Shown here one piece after another: positions 35,568 to 45,054 of a stretch of DNA of 60,313 nucleotides. Location of the stretch: positions 1 through 60,313 of the forward strand of contig NZ_PYCN01000033.1 in assembly GCF_003062295.1 (NCBI RefSeq). Reading direction: 5' to 3'. This DNA comes from Bradyrhizobium algeriense. GTDB taxonomy: Bacteria > Pseudomonadota > Alphaproteobacteria > Rhizobiales > Xanthobacteraceae. Below the pieces are notes generated by a model. It did no database searches. It was given only the letters and a program-made list of their open reading frames with translations, and had not been told where the DNA came from. The translations under genes were made by a program, and so were the position numbers. Each line of letters starts with the position of its first letter. Within the stretch, counting starts at the first letter, position 1.

Positions 35568-35611
35568 TTTTGGTGATTCAAGCTACCCGCCGGGACAGGA
35601 GGCCGGCGGGC

Positions 35612-36560
35612 ATGGCGAAACCGCTGTCGATGGACCTTCGTGAACGAGTGCTTGCCACCATTGCGGGCGGCGTATCCGGCCGGCAGGCTGCCGACCGGTT
35701 TGGAGTAAGCGCGGCGAGCGTCAGCCGGTGGCGGATGCGCGAGCGAGAGCAAGGAGTGCCCAGCCAAGAGCTCAGGGCGGAGATCGCAAGTCCCACCGGA
35801 TCGATGCCCATCAGGTGACGATCCTGGCCTTGCTTAAGGCAACCCCTGATATCACCATCGAGGAATTGCGTGACAGCCTTAGCAAAGAAGGTCTTTCCTT
35901 CGGCTATGGGACGATCCGTCGCTTCTTCGAACGCCACAACATCACGCGCAAAAAAAGACCGCCCATGCCACAGAGCAGGATCGCCCGGATGTCTTGACGC
36001 GGCGGGAAGCCTGGCGTGAGAGCCAAGGCAAGCTCGATCGGGACCGGCTCGTCTTCATTGATGAGACCTGGGCGTCGACCAACATGGCGCGAACACATGG
36101 CCGCTGCCAGCGCGGCGAACGTCTTCGAGCCGCCGTTCCGCACGGCCACTGGAAAACAACAACCTGCGTGGCCGCTCTAACCACGCGCGGCATCATCGCG
36201 CCCTGGGTGCTCGATGGCCCTATCAACCGTGATGCCTTCGAGACCTATGTGGAAAAGGTGCTCGTCCCCGAACTTCCACAAGACGCGATTGTCATCATGG
36301 ACAACCTCTCCAGCCACAAAGGGGCGCGCATACGCGAGATGATCGAAGCCGCCGGCGCAACGCTCCTCTATCTTCCACCCTACAGCCCCGACCTCAACCC
36401 GATCGAGAATGCCTTCGCCAAGCTCAAAGCAAATTTGCGAAAGGCCGCCGAACGTACGGTCAATGGTCTCTGGGATGCCGTTGGCCGCATCGTCGACACC
36501 TAAACGCCCGCAGAATCCACAAACTACTTCGTGGCCGCAGGGTATTTGCAACCTGATCGG
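35612..36560 (+). pseudogene. IS630-family transposase, frameshifted
   Basis: Reading starts at ATG 35612 (MAKPLSMDLRERVLATIAGG) with the family HTH (RQAADRFGVSAASVSRWR). A one-base loss near 35755 breaks the frame before QGGDRKSHRIDAHQVTILAL. A run of seven A (35950-35956) then separates RRFFERHNITRKK from the DDE domain (LVFIDETWAS, HGHWKTTT, VIMDNLSSHKG, LPPYSPDLNPIENAFAKLK). That A7 run could be a programmed -1 slip as in other IS630-type elements. A TAA after GRIVDT (36500-36502) truncates the end. The first lesion and the stop make this copy inactive. Confidence 0.85.
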
Positions 36561-36825
36561 CCAACGCTCTAGCGATGGAATCGACCTCCTGGCCCTCCAT
36601 TCACACCAATGGCACCGCCGGCTCCCAGAGCACGCTTCCTTCAGGTCCGTCACCGCCAAAATCTGAAGCCTTCAGCGGAAGTGGAGGGATTGAGTTCTCC
36701 GACGGTGGCTAGTCGGTCTTGCGGCCGATTCCAAAGCTGTCTGATCGTCTTCTAATCAGGATTTTCAGTGCTGAAGCTTCCTTTTCCTCTTCCGCAGATC
36801 GCAACTTTCTTCTCGGTGGAACAAA
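36561..36825. other. Spacer between IS630 remnant and SelA-like gene
   Basis: No recognisable gene on either strand. It probably includes the right end of the IS630 element, whose terminal repeat I could not define. Confidence 0.3.
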
Positions 36826-38394
36826 TCAAAGGTATGCGACATGGTCAGAATCGCGGTGAAGAAAGCGTCGACGCTTTGCAGTCCATGCGGCATTGCCGAA
36901 CTGCTTACAAAGAGAAGGACTTCGTAGCTCCGGTGTCGCGGCCCCTAACCTAGCAACCCCTGCAATACAGCCCTCGCGGAGCCGGCCTTCGAAGCAATAA
37001 TAGACTTCCATTTGGTCAGCTTGGTGCCTTGCAACGAGGCGAAGCTCATTGCCTGTGGCAAATCCAGTTATCGAACCTTCAAAGACATCGCCCCGGTAAG
37101 AACCCGAAATGTTAGCCCCGTCTTGCGTTAGCTCCATGGCATGCTCTTCCACCCGACCGGCGAAATTCACAAAACTACTCCAGAGTCCCGAGAAAAATTC
37201 GTCAACGTTTGGATCAACCACGTCAGGGGCGTTCTCAATCTCAGATTGCAGCTCTCTCAGTACGGTATTGAGGGATCGAGCAACTAGGCGGGCCTGCTCA
37301 TCATCGAGGATGTTGAAAGGATCAATAAGGACAACATTCTCGCCTGAGTAAAAGTCCGGAAGTTGAATCCGAAAATCGCGGAGCATCCGGGCAATGATTT
37401 CGTCCGCGGATATACGCTCGTCAACCCAATGAACCCTCAGGCGTGGCGTGAGGACCGACCAAGTTGATGGCTGTATTGAAACACGGAACAGATCGGGAGA
37501 AAGGTTCGACGCGATCGTCCTTAAGAGCCGAAGCCATTGGTTTTCATCTTTCGCACGTAAAGACGGAGTAAGCCAAGCCTCGAGGGCAACGACCGCGCCT
37601 ACAATCTCCTCTTTGCCGACTTTCATCGCGCGGCCAAACGAAAGGTGGGGTGGACCATTCGCCCAGGCCGCCCGCGCCAGTGGTTCTGACCCAATCAACA
37701 GGCCGGTTGACTGTGGGCCGCGCAGGTATTTTCCCCCTGAGTAGATAGCTAATGTTGCGCCCCGTGATAGCCAGGGGTCAGGCTTGCCGGGGGACAGTCC
37801 AGCTGCATCCACCACAATCGGGATATGCCCAACGCGTTCACGTATCGCCTCCAAGGATATCTCGCTGTCAGCCATCTCCGCCCTTCCGAGCAAACAGGTC
37901 ATGCAAGCTGATTCAGCCAGCGCGGCGAGGTCTTCAATACTATCGAACGGAATAAGTTGGGCCCCGACAGCGCCTATGACCGAGTCGTAGGGGAACCGAT
38001 GCGCACGCGGAATTAGGACCCGGTTTTTCAAACCGTCGGATTTGGGCAACCGGGTCATTGCAATCGGTTCGTTGCCGGCAATGCATGCGGCGGTTGCCAG
38101 CGCAAGCGCCGCGACGCTGCCGGCCGTCACGACGCCCCATTCCGCCCCAGTGAGTTGAGCGATGTATCTACCGACCCCTTCGGCGAGTTCATCCATGTCG
38201 ACAAAAGTTTCGCCAGCAGCTTTCATGGCTTGCTCCACCATCGGCATCGGATTGCTGCCGCCAAAGCTCGACCTCGTTCCAGCGCAATTGATGATCGGTT
38301 GAACGCCCAACGCGTCGTAGATCCAGCCACGGCGGTGCTTCCCGTTGGACCCAAGTTGATCGCCCAACGAATGAAATTGAGGGCTTGAAGTCAT
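36826..38394 (-). CDS. SelA-like PLP-dependent enzyme with a chimeric C-terminus
   Basis: 522 residues from ATG 38394; an upstream frame to 38439 is less likely. The N-terminal about 390 residues are of the SelA/DgaE-type fold type I class: YDALGVQPIINCAGTRSSFGG, VTAGSVAALALATAACIAG, VVDAAG (D196) and the lysine K222 in YSGGKYLRGPQSTG. Such enzymes include seryl-tRNA selenium transferases and 2-amino-6-phosphogluconate/ammonia-lyase types. A second, lipocalin-like beta domain follows (HAMELTQDGANISGSYRGDVF). The last about 40 residues (GAATPELRSPSLCKQF onward) come from dispersed repeat copy B. The domain itself may still be functional. It is the last gene of the minus-strand phosphonate-type cluster. 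Confidence 0.75.
   Translation of the reverse strand: MTSSPQFHSLGDQLGSNGKHRRGWIYDALGVQPIINCAGTRSSFGGSNPMPMVEQAMKAAGETFVDMDELAEGVGRYIAQLTGAEWGVVTAGSVAALALATAACIAGNEPIAMTRLPKSDGLKNRVLIPRAHRFPYDSVIGAVGAQLIPFDSIEDLAALAESACMTCLLGRAEMADSEISLEAIRERVGHIPIVVDAAGLSPGKPDPWLSRGATLAIYSGGKYLRGPQSTGLLIGSEPLARAAWANGPPHLSFGRAMKVGKEEIVGAVVALEAWLTPSLRAKDENQWLRLLRTIASNLSPDLFRVSIQPSTWSVLTPRLRVHWVDERISADEIIARMLRDFRIQLPDFYSGENVVLIDPFNILDDEQARLVARSLNTVLRELQSEIENAPDVVDPNVDEFFSGLWSSFVNFAGRVEEHAMELTQDGANISGSYRGDVFEGSITGFATGNELRLVARHQADQMEVYYCFEGRLREGCIAGVARLGAATPELRSPSLCKQFGNAAWTAKRRRFLHRDSDHVAYL
36881..36965. repeat. Dispersed repeat, copy B
   Basis: Direct copy of 35481-35567, with about 1.4 kb between copies. It overlaps the 3-prime end of the SelA-like gene and supplies that protein's last coding segment, so the repeat has replaced the natural terminus. 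Confidence 0.6.
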
Positions 38395-38423
38395 GATAAT
38401 TTCTGTCTGGCAGCTCAATTGTG

Positions 38424-39437
38424 CTACTCTGGGATCCACGTTCTCCCAGTATTAAACAGACAATCACCAAGGTTTGCCCGCGCCAGAAAACGCCGGCACA
38501 AAACAATGCCACCCACCCCAAAGTGAACTGTGACAGGCTTCCGCCAAGGCTCTTCGGTAAAGTGAATGCGCCCCGCCTCCTGACCATCGCTGACGGTATC
38601 TCCGAGATTTACAAAGGGCTCGAATAGGCCCTTTGCAGGGGCGTAAACGAAGTCGTTTGGTCGAACGCGATAGAGGAGTTGGGTCGAACAAGAATTGGGC
38701 TCCTTCGGAGCAGCGTTCAGGACACCGATATGATGCAAAACGCGCGCAAGACCATCCTCTGCAGCGCGCAGCAGAGTGCGTGACGCGGTGCCCCCACCGC
38801 CCAGTTCTGTCGAAAGACAAGGGATGCTCCCCAGCCGATCGCAAGCACCGGTCAAGCTGCGATCGCCGCCTGTGGATGCATCTGTCGCGAACCCAACAGG
38901 TAAGCCGAAAATTCGAAGGAGAGCTAGACTTTGGCGGAGTTGTGAAGCGGACTTCGGAGCAATAATCACAGCAGAAGGCAAGTATTCCAGCGAACTGCCT
39001 CCCGAATGAAAATCACAAACCAGATCGCAGCCCGACAACAGGACCGTTTCGATGAAATGCGCGATCATCATCGTCGGGGTCCCATTCGGATCCCCCGGAA
39101 AGCTGCGATTCAGGTTTCCGTCATCCAAGGGAGAGACTCTTTGGCCAGCTTCAACAGCTGGCGCATTTGCCCCGGGCAGGATTATCAAATGCCCGTTAAC
39201 ATCCTGTGCCTGTACGGACTGGATCAGCTTTATGAGCATGATCTGGCCTTCCCACTCATCGCCGTGGCTACCCGCAATCAACAATACCCGAGGGCCCGAT
39301 CCATTCTTGATGCTCGCAATCGGAACTGGGATCCATCCGTATGCTGAGGCATTGGTGGAGATCGGCACACGAAGATAGCCGGTGGCCTTGCCTTCCTTCT
39401 GAAAGTCGATTTCCGACCAGATTCTTGATGGCTGCAT
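38424..39437 (-). CDS. Succinylglutamate desuccinylase/aspartoacylase-family deacylase (DoeB-like)
   Basis: 337 residues of the M14 zinc family. Zinc ligands H58 and E61 lie in IAGSHGDEWEGQ and H144 in CDFHSGGSS; NLNRSFPGDPNG carries the substrate-binding N110/R111 pair, and LSTELGGGG a candidate catalytic glutamate. These enzymes remove acyl groups from N-acyl amino acids; members near DoeB deacetylate N-acetyl-diaminobutyrate. The GNAT domain in the neighbouring fusion could make N-acyl derivatives, so acylation and deacylation of the same amino compound is plausible. Start 39437 follows a GGAAACACC-type leader. Lies 29 bases upstream of the SelA-like gene. Confidence 0.85.
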   Translation of the reverse strand: MQPSRIWSEIDFQKEGKATGYLRVPISTNASAYGWIPVPIASIKNGSGPRVLLIAGSHGDEWEGQIMLIKLIQSVQAQDVNGHLIILPGANAPAVEAGQRVSPLDDGNLNRSFPGDPNGTPTMMIAHFIETVLLSGCDLVCDFHSGGSSLEYLPSAVIIAPKSASQLRQSLALLRIFGLPVGFATDASTGGDRSLTGACDRLGSIPCLSTELGGGGTASRTLLRAAEDGLARVLHHIGVLNAAPKEPNSCSTQLLYRVRPNDFVYAPAKGLFEPFVNLGDTVSDGQEAGRIHFTEEPWRKPVTVHFGVGGIVLCRRFLARANLGDCLFNTGRTWIPE

Positions 39438-39465
39438 GGTGTTTCCGCCTCACCTACGGGACTAA

Positions 39466-40296
39466 TTACTGCACGGTCCGCACTGCAGTTGTGAGTTCGG
39501 TGCTGTAGATCACATTAATGCTGCCGACAGCGTCACAGTGCTCGGACAGGATTGACCGTAGCTCTTTCATGATTATGTCTTTGGCGTGCGCTGTTCTCGC
39601 CATTTTGAGTTGGATTGTTGACAAGGCGAACGCCTCAAAGCTCTCGATAGTAAACGTTCTTGTCCAGTCCCATCTCTGGACCATCACGTTCGAAAAGCGA
39701 TCGTCTGAGGCAAGCTCAGCCTCGAAGTTGGCGACCGAATGTCCGCCCCGAGCATCCGCGTAAGTGCCTGTTCGATAGCCTGGAACGAACTTCTCGAGGA
39801 AAAGCTCGAAGGACTGGAAGAAGCCGGTCTGATGGCAACGCTTGTTCTGCAATATCGCAAGGAGGCCATTATCCACCAGGACGCGGTGCGCTTCTGCGTA
39901 GAAAAGCATCCGGTTAAAGAGTTGTGCGGCACCAGCGGCCGTTATCACCCCTATCGTCCGATCGCTGAACGGAAGTTTTTCCGCCGTAGATTGGACGAAG
40001 AGAATCGGCCGAAGCGACTTTGTTGCTTCAGTTGCCTGTCGAATCATCATCGAACTTGGCTCGAGACCACGGACTTCAAACGAGCCATCAAGAGCATCGG
40101 CCAACATTCGCGTGAAGATGCCCGTCCCGCAGCCTACGTCGACCACTCGGCGGGAGGAGTGAGGCAAGGACAAAGCCCGCCCCGCAATCTCGTGAACTAC
40201 GCTGATGGGATATCCGGGTCGTTCCTTGTCGTAGTGCTCACCAAGGGTCTGATAATGTTCCCATCCAACGGTTTTCGCCGAAATCTGTGTCGACAT
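39466..40296 (-). CDS. SAM-dependent class I methyltransferase
   Basis: 276 residues from ATG 40296 (MSTQISAKTVGWEHYQ), preceded by GGAGAAA. Motif I VVDVGCGTGIF (51-61), the acidic motif II in VRGLEPSS, and the post-I region FVQSTAEKLPFSD fit UbiE/Methyltransf_11 enzymes. The AdoMet site is intact; the acceptor is not predictable. In this cluster it could methylate the amino group, the phosphonate or a carboxylate of the product. It lies between the fusion aminotransferase and the deacylase on the same strand. Confidence 0.85.
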   Translation of the reverse strand: MSTQISAKTVGWEHYQTLGEHYDKERPGYPISVVHEIAGRALSLPHSSRRVVDVGCGTGIFTRMLADALDGSFEVRGLEPSSMMIRQATEATKSLRPILFVQSTAEKLPFSDRTIGVITAAGAAQLFNRMLFYAEAHRVLVDNGLLAILQNKRCHQTGFFQSFELFLEKFVPGYRTGTYADARGGHSVANFEAELASDDRFSNVMVQRWDWTRTFTIESFEAFALSTIQLKMARTAHAKDIIMKELRSILSEHCDAVGSINVIYSTELTTAVRTVQ

Positions 40297-40439
40297 GATA
40301 TTTCTCCAAAGCAGCCTCGATTCCACACCGAGCCAATGAGGTGTTGGGCAGAGAGCAGGGATACCGTCTGGCTGTTGAGCAAAATTTGAGAACGAGCAGA
40401 GTTCGAAGCAGGCAGCGAGGCCGATGTTAGCGTTATGGC

Positions 40440-42155
40440 CTAAGAATAATGCGGCTGTCCTATAGCTCTCTTAAAGCGGTAATGGGGTGGAAGGCCCCGC
40501 ACATGCCGCTCGTCGCCAATCTGTTCGAACCCATGATGTCGATAGAACGAGCCAGCCGTTTTTCGCCCGTTACACCACACCACAAGCCCACCACGCCTAC
40601 GGATTTCACGGAGACCATGGTGGAGTACGGCACTGGCGAAACCAAGGTGGCGGAAATCTTTGGCCGTTGCCATTCCACGAACTCGCCAACTGCGCCCTGA
40701 TGACTGACTTTCTTGATCCGGCTCCATATCTTCGAGGATAAACGTTGCCACGGACGCCAGGATCGATCCGCAGTAGGCGCCAACGTGAAATAAGACTTTG
40801 GCGTAAGGATAGGCCGGAACTGGTTTCGCAGGTGCGGGTGCCAATTCCGAAGTGCGAAGGTCAAGGCCTGCTTTTTCGGAAATGAAACAAACGCGTAAGT
40901 CGGTATCGCTGGGCGGGGACTGATCTATTGCTGCACTACGCAGCGACTGGCCCTTCATCGGTCCAACCCCGGATCCGCGGCCTGCATCAAGAAAAGATGC
41001 AATTGTCTTCAACCCGCGAATAAGTTCATCTTGATCCGGCGGTACGCCCAAGCCGATGCGAAACTTGCGGTCGCCCTGTTGACTGTTAACGGCGAATGAA
41101 TCGCCGGATCCAACAACCACTCCAGCATCAAGGGCCGCCTTGACAAACGCGTCGAGCCGCCATGCTTTCGGCAACTCGATCCAAAGATGATAGTTGAACG
41201 CGCTTGGGGAAGTCTGAATGTAGGGCAGAATCGACGCAGCAAGAGCCCGGCGTCTCAACGTTTCTGCTCGCACCGATCGCAGTATTTCCGAGGCGATCCC
41301 ATTTGCGAGCCAACGCGATGCGACCTCCGCCACCAGCGGTGCCACCATCCAATTCGTGGTCCGCACTCCAGGCCAAAAAGCATCTCGCGAGATGTCCGGA
41401 TTGGGTCCGACGACATACGCCACCCGAAGCTGCGCAGCGAGAGATTTGCTCAGTCCCAAAATGTACCAGCTGCGCTCGGGCGCATAGAGAGCAAGTGGGG
41501 GAGGGGCCTCTTCCGGCAGGACGCCGTATATATCGTCTTCAAAGAGCCAAAGGTCGTATCGGCGAGCCACTGTCGCAATGTCCGCGCGCCGTGCCTCAGA
41601 CATTGTTGCGGACGTTGGGTTATGCAGTGTGGGCATGCAATAGAGGGCCCGAGCATTGTCGCCGAGCTCGACGCAGGTTCTATCAAGACTTGCCGGATCA
41701 ATGCCCTCAGCATCCATCGATACAGCGCGGAGCTCGATCCCAAACAGGGCCGAAAGTGGCTTGATCGCTGGATAGGTCAGCTCCTCCGTTAGAAGGACAC
41801 CGCCGGGTTTGACGAACCGAGCCATTAACATCGCTAGGATACTCTGTGAGCCGTTTGCAAGTACGACACGCTCCATGTCCGGCTTCTGACCCAGCCGTTG
41901 ACCAATCCAGCTTGCTCCCGCCTCTCGATCGCCCACCGTTCCCATGAAGCGCGGAAAGCGAATGGCATCGGCAATATTTGTACGTCCAAGGTCGGCCAAT
42001 GTGTTCGTTAGAGCGCGTTGAACCACGGGGCTGGGAGGTGGAAAATTCCGCCCAAAATCGATCGGCATCGCTTTGGGTGACACCGGCTGCGCTTGAGTAA
42101 TCTCGCTCACATCGTTCATTTCGTTCTTCCTAGCCACAATCTTATGATTTGCCAC
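40440..42155 (-). CDS. Fusion: MocR-like PLP aminotransferase plus GNAT acetyltransferase
   Basis: 571 residues. Residues about 30-390 are a fold type I aminotransferase: NGSQSILAML, PTLHNPTSATMS (N179), FEDDIYGVL and Schiff-base K237 in LGLSKSLAAQLRVAYVVG. A variable linker (about 395-430) leads to a GNAT domain (about 460-560) with the acetyl-CoA loop VRGMATAKDFRHLGFASAVL and the C-terminal GSFYRHHGFEQIG motif. No frameshift is needed, so this is a genuine single chain. Fusion suggests that the amino product is acylated at once. It is paralogous to the single-domain enzyme at 28633. ATG 42119 is an alternative start. Substrate unknown. Confidence 0.85.
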   Translation of the reverse strand: MANHKIVARKNEMNDVSEITQAQPVSPKAMPIDFGRNFPPPSPVVQRALTNTLADLGRTNIADAIRFPRFMGTVGDREAGASWIGQRLGQKPDMERVVLANGSQSILAMLMARFVKPGGVLLTEELTYPAIKPLSALFGIELRAVSMDAEGIDPASLDRTCVELGDNARALYCMPTLHNPTSATMSEARRADIATVARRYDLWLFEDDIYGVLPEEAPPPLALYAPERSWYILGLSKSLAAQLRVAYVVGPNPDISRDAFWPGVRTTNWMVAPLVAEVASRWLANGIASEILRSVRAETLRRRALAASILPYIQTSPSAFNYHLWIELPKAWRLDAFVKAALDAGVVVGSGDSFAVNSQQGDRKFRIGLGVPPDQDELIRGLKTIASFLDAGRGSGVGPMKGQSLRSAAIDQSPPSDTDLRVCFISEKAGLDLRTSELAPAPAKPVPAYPYAKVLFHVGAYCGSILASVATFILEDMEPDQESQSSGRSWRVRGMATAKDFRHLGFASAVLHHGLREIRRRGGLVVWCNGRKTAGSFYRHHGFEQIGDERHVRGLPPHYRFKRAIGQPHYS

Positions 42156-42160
42156 TGATC

Positions 42161-42787
42161 CTATGGTTGGAAGCCGGGTTGGGAGATCATCACCAGAGCA
42201 ATAGATGCCGCGATCGCGAAGCCGGTGGCGATCGGCACTGCGGTCCCCCGAATAGCCGGAACGCGGATCGAAGTCGTCACATGAAGCGGTGCCAGTATCA
42301 TAAAGGCGATCGCCACGACCGTCGGAAAGATACTATCCGGTAACAAAGGGCGACCGAGGAGCAGGACAGCCAGTAGTGGCGTGTCGTACGAGACCGGAAT
42401 GCCGATAAAGCAAGCGTCGTCGGTCAATCCGACATTCTCGAAATAGCTGAGCCTGATCGCACCTGCCAAAACCAGCAACGAGCTTGCTAGGAGCGACAGG
42501 GCCGTACCTTGACCAACAAGGATGATGATCGCGGCGGGAAAGACCACCCCATGAATGAGGTCGGCAAATCCATCAAAGCTCTTTCCGAACTCTGCCACGC
42601 CTGGACGACGAAGATGGCTCGTCTTGCGTGCAACGTGACCGTCCCAATGGTCGAGGAACCAAGTCCAGAGCATCGCTGCAACGCCGAGCTCAATCTTGCC
42701 GTTGAAGGCAAGGAAAAGCCCGATGACCGCAGACAGGTAGGCGAGGGCGGTAATGGCATTAGCATAGTCACGAAGATATCCGATCAT
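42161..42787 (-). CDS. CDP-alcohol phosphatidyltransferase-family membrane enzyme
   Basis: 208 residues with about six hydrophobic segments. The catalytic motif is recognisable as D49-G50-x2-A53-R54, then G68-x3-D72-x3-D76 (WDGHVARK ... FGKSFDGFAD). The usual spacing between AR and G is eight or nine residues; here it is 13, so there is an insertion of about four to five (LRRPG). The family transfers a phospho- or phosphono-alcohol moiety from a CMP-activated donor to an acceptor with loss of CMP. Next to an NTP transferase and PEP mutase, a phosphonolipid or phosphonyl ester product is the likely outcome. The start overlaps the upstream pseudogene (ATGA). Confidence 0.85.
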   Translation of the reverse strand: MIGYLRDYANAITALAYLSAVIGLFLAFNGKIELGVAAMLWTWFLDHWDGHVARKTSHLRRPGVAEFGKSFDGFADLIHGVVFPAAIIILVGQGTALSLLASSLLVLAGAIRLSYFENVGLTDDACFIGIPVSYDTPLLAVLLLGRPLLPDSIFPTVVAIAFMILAPLHVTTSIRVPAIRGTAVPIATGFAIAASIALVMISQPGFQP

Positions 42788-43596
42788 CGTCGTGCTCCTG
42801 CTGCCAGCGAGATCAAAGTTGCCGCGGGAAGTATAAGGTCGCCGGGCGGCGCGAACATCCTTTCCGCCAGGTGAAGGTCATCTTCGCTGTCGAATTCGAA
42901 CAGCGTGTATCGCTGTAATCGGTCGTCGAAAGCTGGGGTCCTCGGCTTTCCACAAGGAACGCCAGGATCAACATAGGCCGTCCGATGACCACTCTCGACC
43001 GCCCCCTGGAGCGGCGGCGCCAGATGTTCGCGTAATCCAACGCCGCAGAAGCACGTCGGATCGATCCCCTTGAAGAGACCTCTGGCTTGCGGTTCAATGG
43101 GCGTCTGGTGCATGAAGAAGGTGGCGACGGAGCCATCTTCAGCCAGCTCGACGACCGAGCCAGTCATGGATGCCTTGAAAGATGCGACAGCTGCCGCGCT
43201 CTGCATGGTTGGCGACACGGTTTGAAGCGTTCTTTCGAAAACTTCGCGTTCGAAGAACACATCGCCTTCGAGAAAGACGGTGTCGCCGGCAAGCATTGGA
43301 GTCGCGCTAGCCATAGAAAATAGCCGCTGCCGGTCCGATATCGAACATGGGATTATGGACATATTCGATGGCGACATTCGCGAAATGGTGGCCACAGGAC
43401 TGCTCGAGGGCTTACTTGCGATGACCCACGACGATGGTTGCTTCACGATTCCGAGTGCCGAGAGCTGATGCCGCGCGTTGTGCAGCATCGCGCTTCCGTT
43501 CAGCTCCACCAATGGTTTTGGGAGGGATTCCGTGTAGGGGCGCAGCCTTGAGGCGATCCCTGCAGCAAGAATCACGGCCCGTGTACCATTGAGCAT
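42784..43596 (-). pseudogene. NTP transferase (LicC/PntC-like), decayed copy
   Basis: The frame is open from 43596 but its middle is scrambled. It begins normally (AVILAAGIASRLRPYTESLPKPLVEL). Between about 43450 and 43300 the expected sequence is found in other frames: REATIVVGHRK then a TAA, NVAIEYVHNPMFD, and DRTGSGYFLWLAR. It returns to frame at LAGDTVFLEGDVFFEREVF. At least three small indels and one stop are needed to explain this against the intact paralogue at 45523. Loss of the substrate-binding middle should abolish cytidylyltransferase activity. Confidence 0.72.
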
Positions 43597-43613
43597 CCAA
43601 CATTTCCTTCTGG

Positions 43614-44822
43614 TTAGGCCGCTGCGTACTTGGTCTTCAGGCTGTTCAGGGTGTCAACGACCCGTCTCAGCCCGCACTCCAGCAGGTCTGGTGGAGCGCC
43701 GAAGGAGAGACGCAGGCCGTTCACGTCGCCAAAGGTGCTACCGGCAACGGATGCCACATCGGTTTCCTCCAGGAGCACTCGTGCAATGTCGTGGGTTGAT
43801 CGAATGGGGCCTCGAGCCGGCAGAGCGGAGACAAGCCTACTCAAATCAAGATAGAAGAAGAATGAGCCCTTCGCTTCCGGCGTGGCCACGTCGTGCAGAC
43901 CGGAGAGAATGAGAAGACCAGCGTTACGAGCCCGTACCAGGCGCTGATGCATCTCCCGTTCAAAGCTGCCGTCGCTGACTTCAAGGTGGTGCAGGATCGC
44001 GTACTGCGCGATCACGTTGGCATTCGAGGTCGTATGGCTCTGCAGCTTCTTGGCCGCAGAAATGATCTCCGGCGGTGCCGCGAAATAACCCAGTCGCCAA
44101 CCCGTGATCGCCAGCTCTTTGGAGAAGGCGTTAACCAGGATCGTCCGTGAACGTACGCCCGGATGCGCCATGACGATCGACTCATGACGCGAACCGGTGA
44201 ATACGAAGCTAGAGTAACATTCGTCGGAAACGATCCAGAGCTGATAGTTGATTGCGAGATCGCCGATAGCTTGAAGAGTCGTTCGATCATAGACTGCGCC
44301 GGTAGGATTGTTTGGCGAGTTGATGATAATGGCTTTGGTGTGCGGCGTGACGGCGGCGCGGATTGCGCCGATATCGGGAATATATGTCGGGGGGCCAGCA
44401 TCAACGAACACGGGCGTTGCGCCGGCGAGAAGAGCCTGACACGGGAATGTCGGCCAGCAGGGGCGAATAATGATGACCTCGTCACCTGGATCGAGTACGG
44501 CCAAGGCAGCGTCGAGCAGTCCTTGCTTTGCACCCGCAGTGATTACGATGTCATCCGTATTCCAACGGATCCCTGTTTCCGCCGACAGCTTTTCGGCGAC
44601 TGCCGTGCGAAGCGGCGTTAGGCCGATGGAATCGGTGTATCGGTTCGTCCCCGCATTGATGGCGGCAATCGCTCCTTCGCGCACGGATGATGGTGGCTCC
44701 GTGATGACTTCGCCGGCCGCCAAGTCGATGATCTGATGGCCGGCCGCGGAAGCTCTCTTGGCTGCCTCACGGGCGGCGGCAGTGCCCGAACTTGAAACCA
44801 AAGAAATCCGGTGCGCCAACAT
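43614..44822 (-). CDS. Class I/II aminotransferase, candidate phosphonopyruvate transaminase
   Basis: 402 residues from ATG 44822, chosen because GGAGGAG precedes it; the longer frame to 45116 runs into a PEP mutase remnant. Motifs: YTDSIGLTPLRTAVAEKL, NSPNNPTGAVYD, SDECYSSFVF and Schiff-base K235 in NAFSKELAITGWRLGYFAAP. It is aspartate-aminotransferase-like, similar in plan to the palB-like protein. In a cluster with PEP mutase and without a phosphonopyruvate decarboxylase, the obvious substrate is phosphonopyruvate, giving phosphonoalanine; this is inference. The C-terminus sits 17 bases upstream of the NTP transferase pseudogene. Confidence 0.83.
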   Translation of the reverse strand: MLAHRISLVSSSGTAAAREAAKRASAAGHQIIDLAAGEVITEPPSSVREGAIAAINAGTNRYTDSIGLTPLRTAVAEKLSAETGIRWNTDDIVITAGAKQGLLDAALAVLDPGDEVIIIRPCWPTFPCQALLAGATPVFVDAGPPTYIPDIGAIRAAVTPHTKAIIINSPNNPTGAVYDRTTLQAIGDLAINYQLWIVSDECYSSFVFTGSRHESIVMAHPGVRSRTILVNAFSKELAITGWRLGYFAAPPEIISAAKKLQSHTTSNANVIAQYAILHHLEVSDGSFEREMHQRLVRARNAGLLILSGLHDVATPEAKGSFFFYLDLSRLVSALPARGPIRSTHDIARVLLEETDVASVAGSTFGDVNGLRLSFGAPPDLLECGLRRVVDTLNSLKTKYAAA

Positions 44823-45054
44823 GTGCGCTCCTCCTGAGTTGATTGTCGATTTTGTGGAGGTGATCCGCGCCGCGTGGCCGTCGGTATGCGATCTGCTTTC
44901 GGCAGATACCGCTCTTCCGCCTGGGCAAGCCCATCGCAGCCGAGGAGGCGAAGAGTTCATCGAGACCGGAGACTCCTTTCTCAATACCGGCAAAGCCTTC
45001 TTCCGATTGAATGCGGGCGCATTCGAGATTGATGCCGCAGGAGAGTCGGACCCC

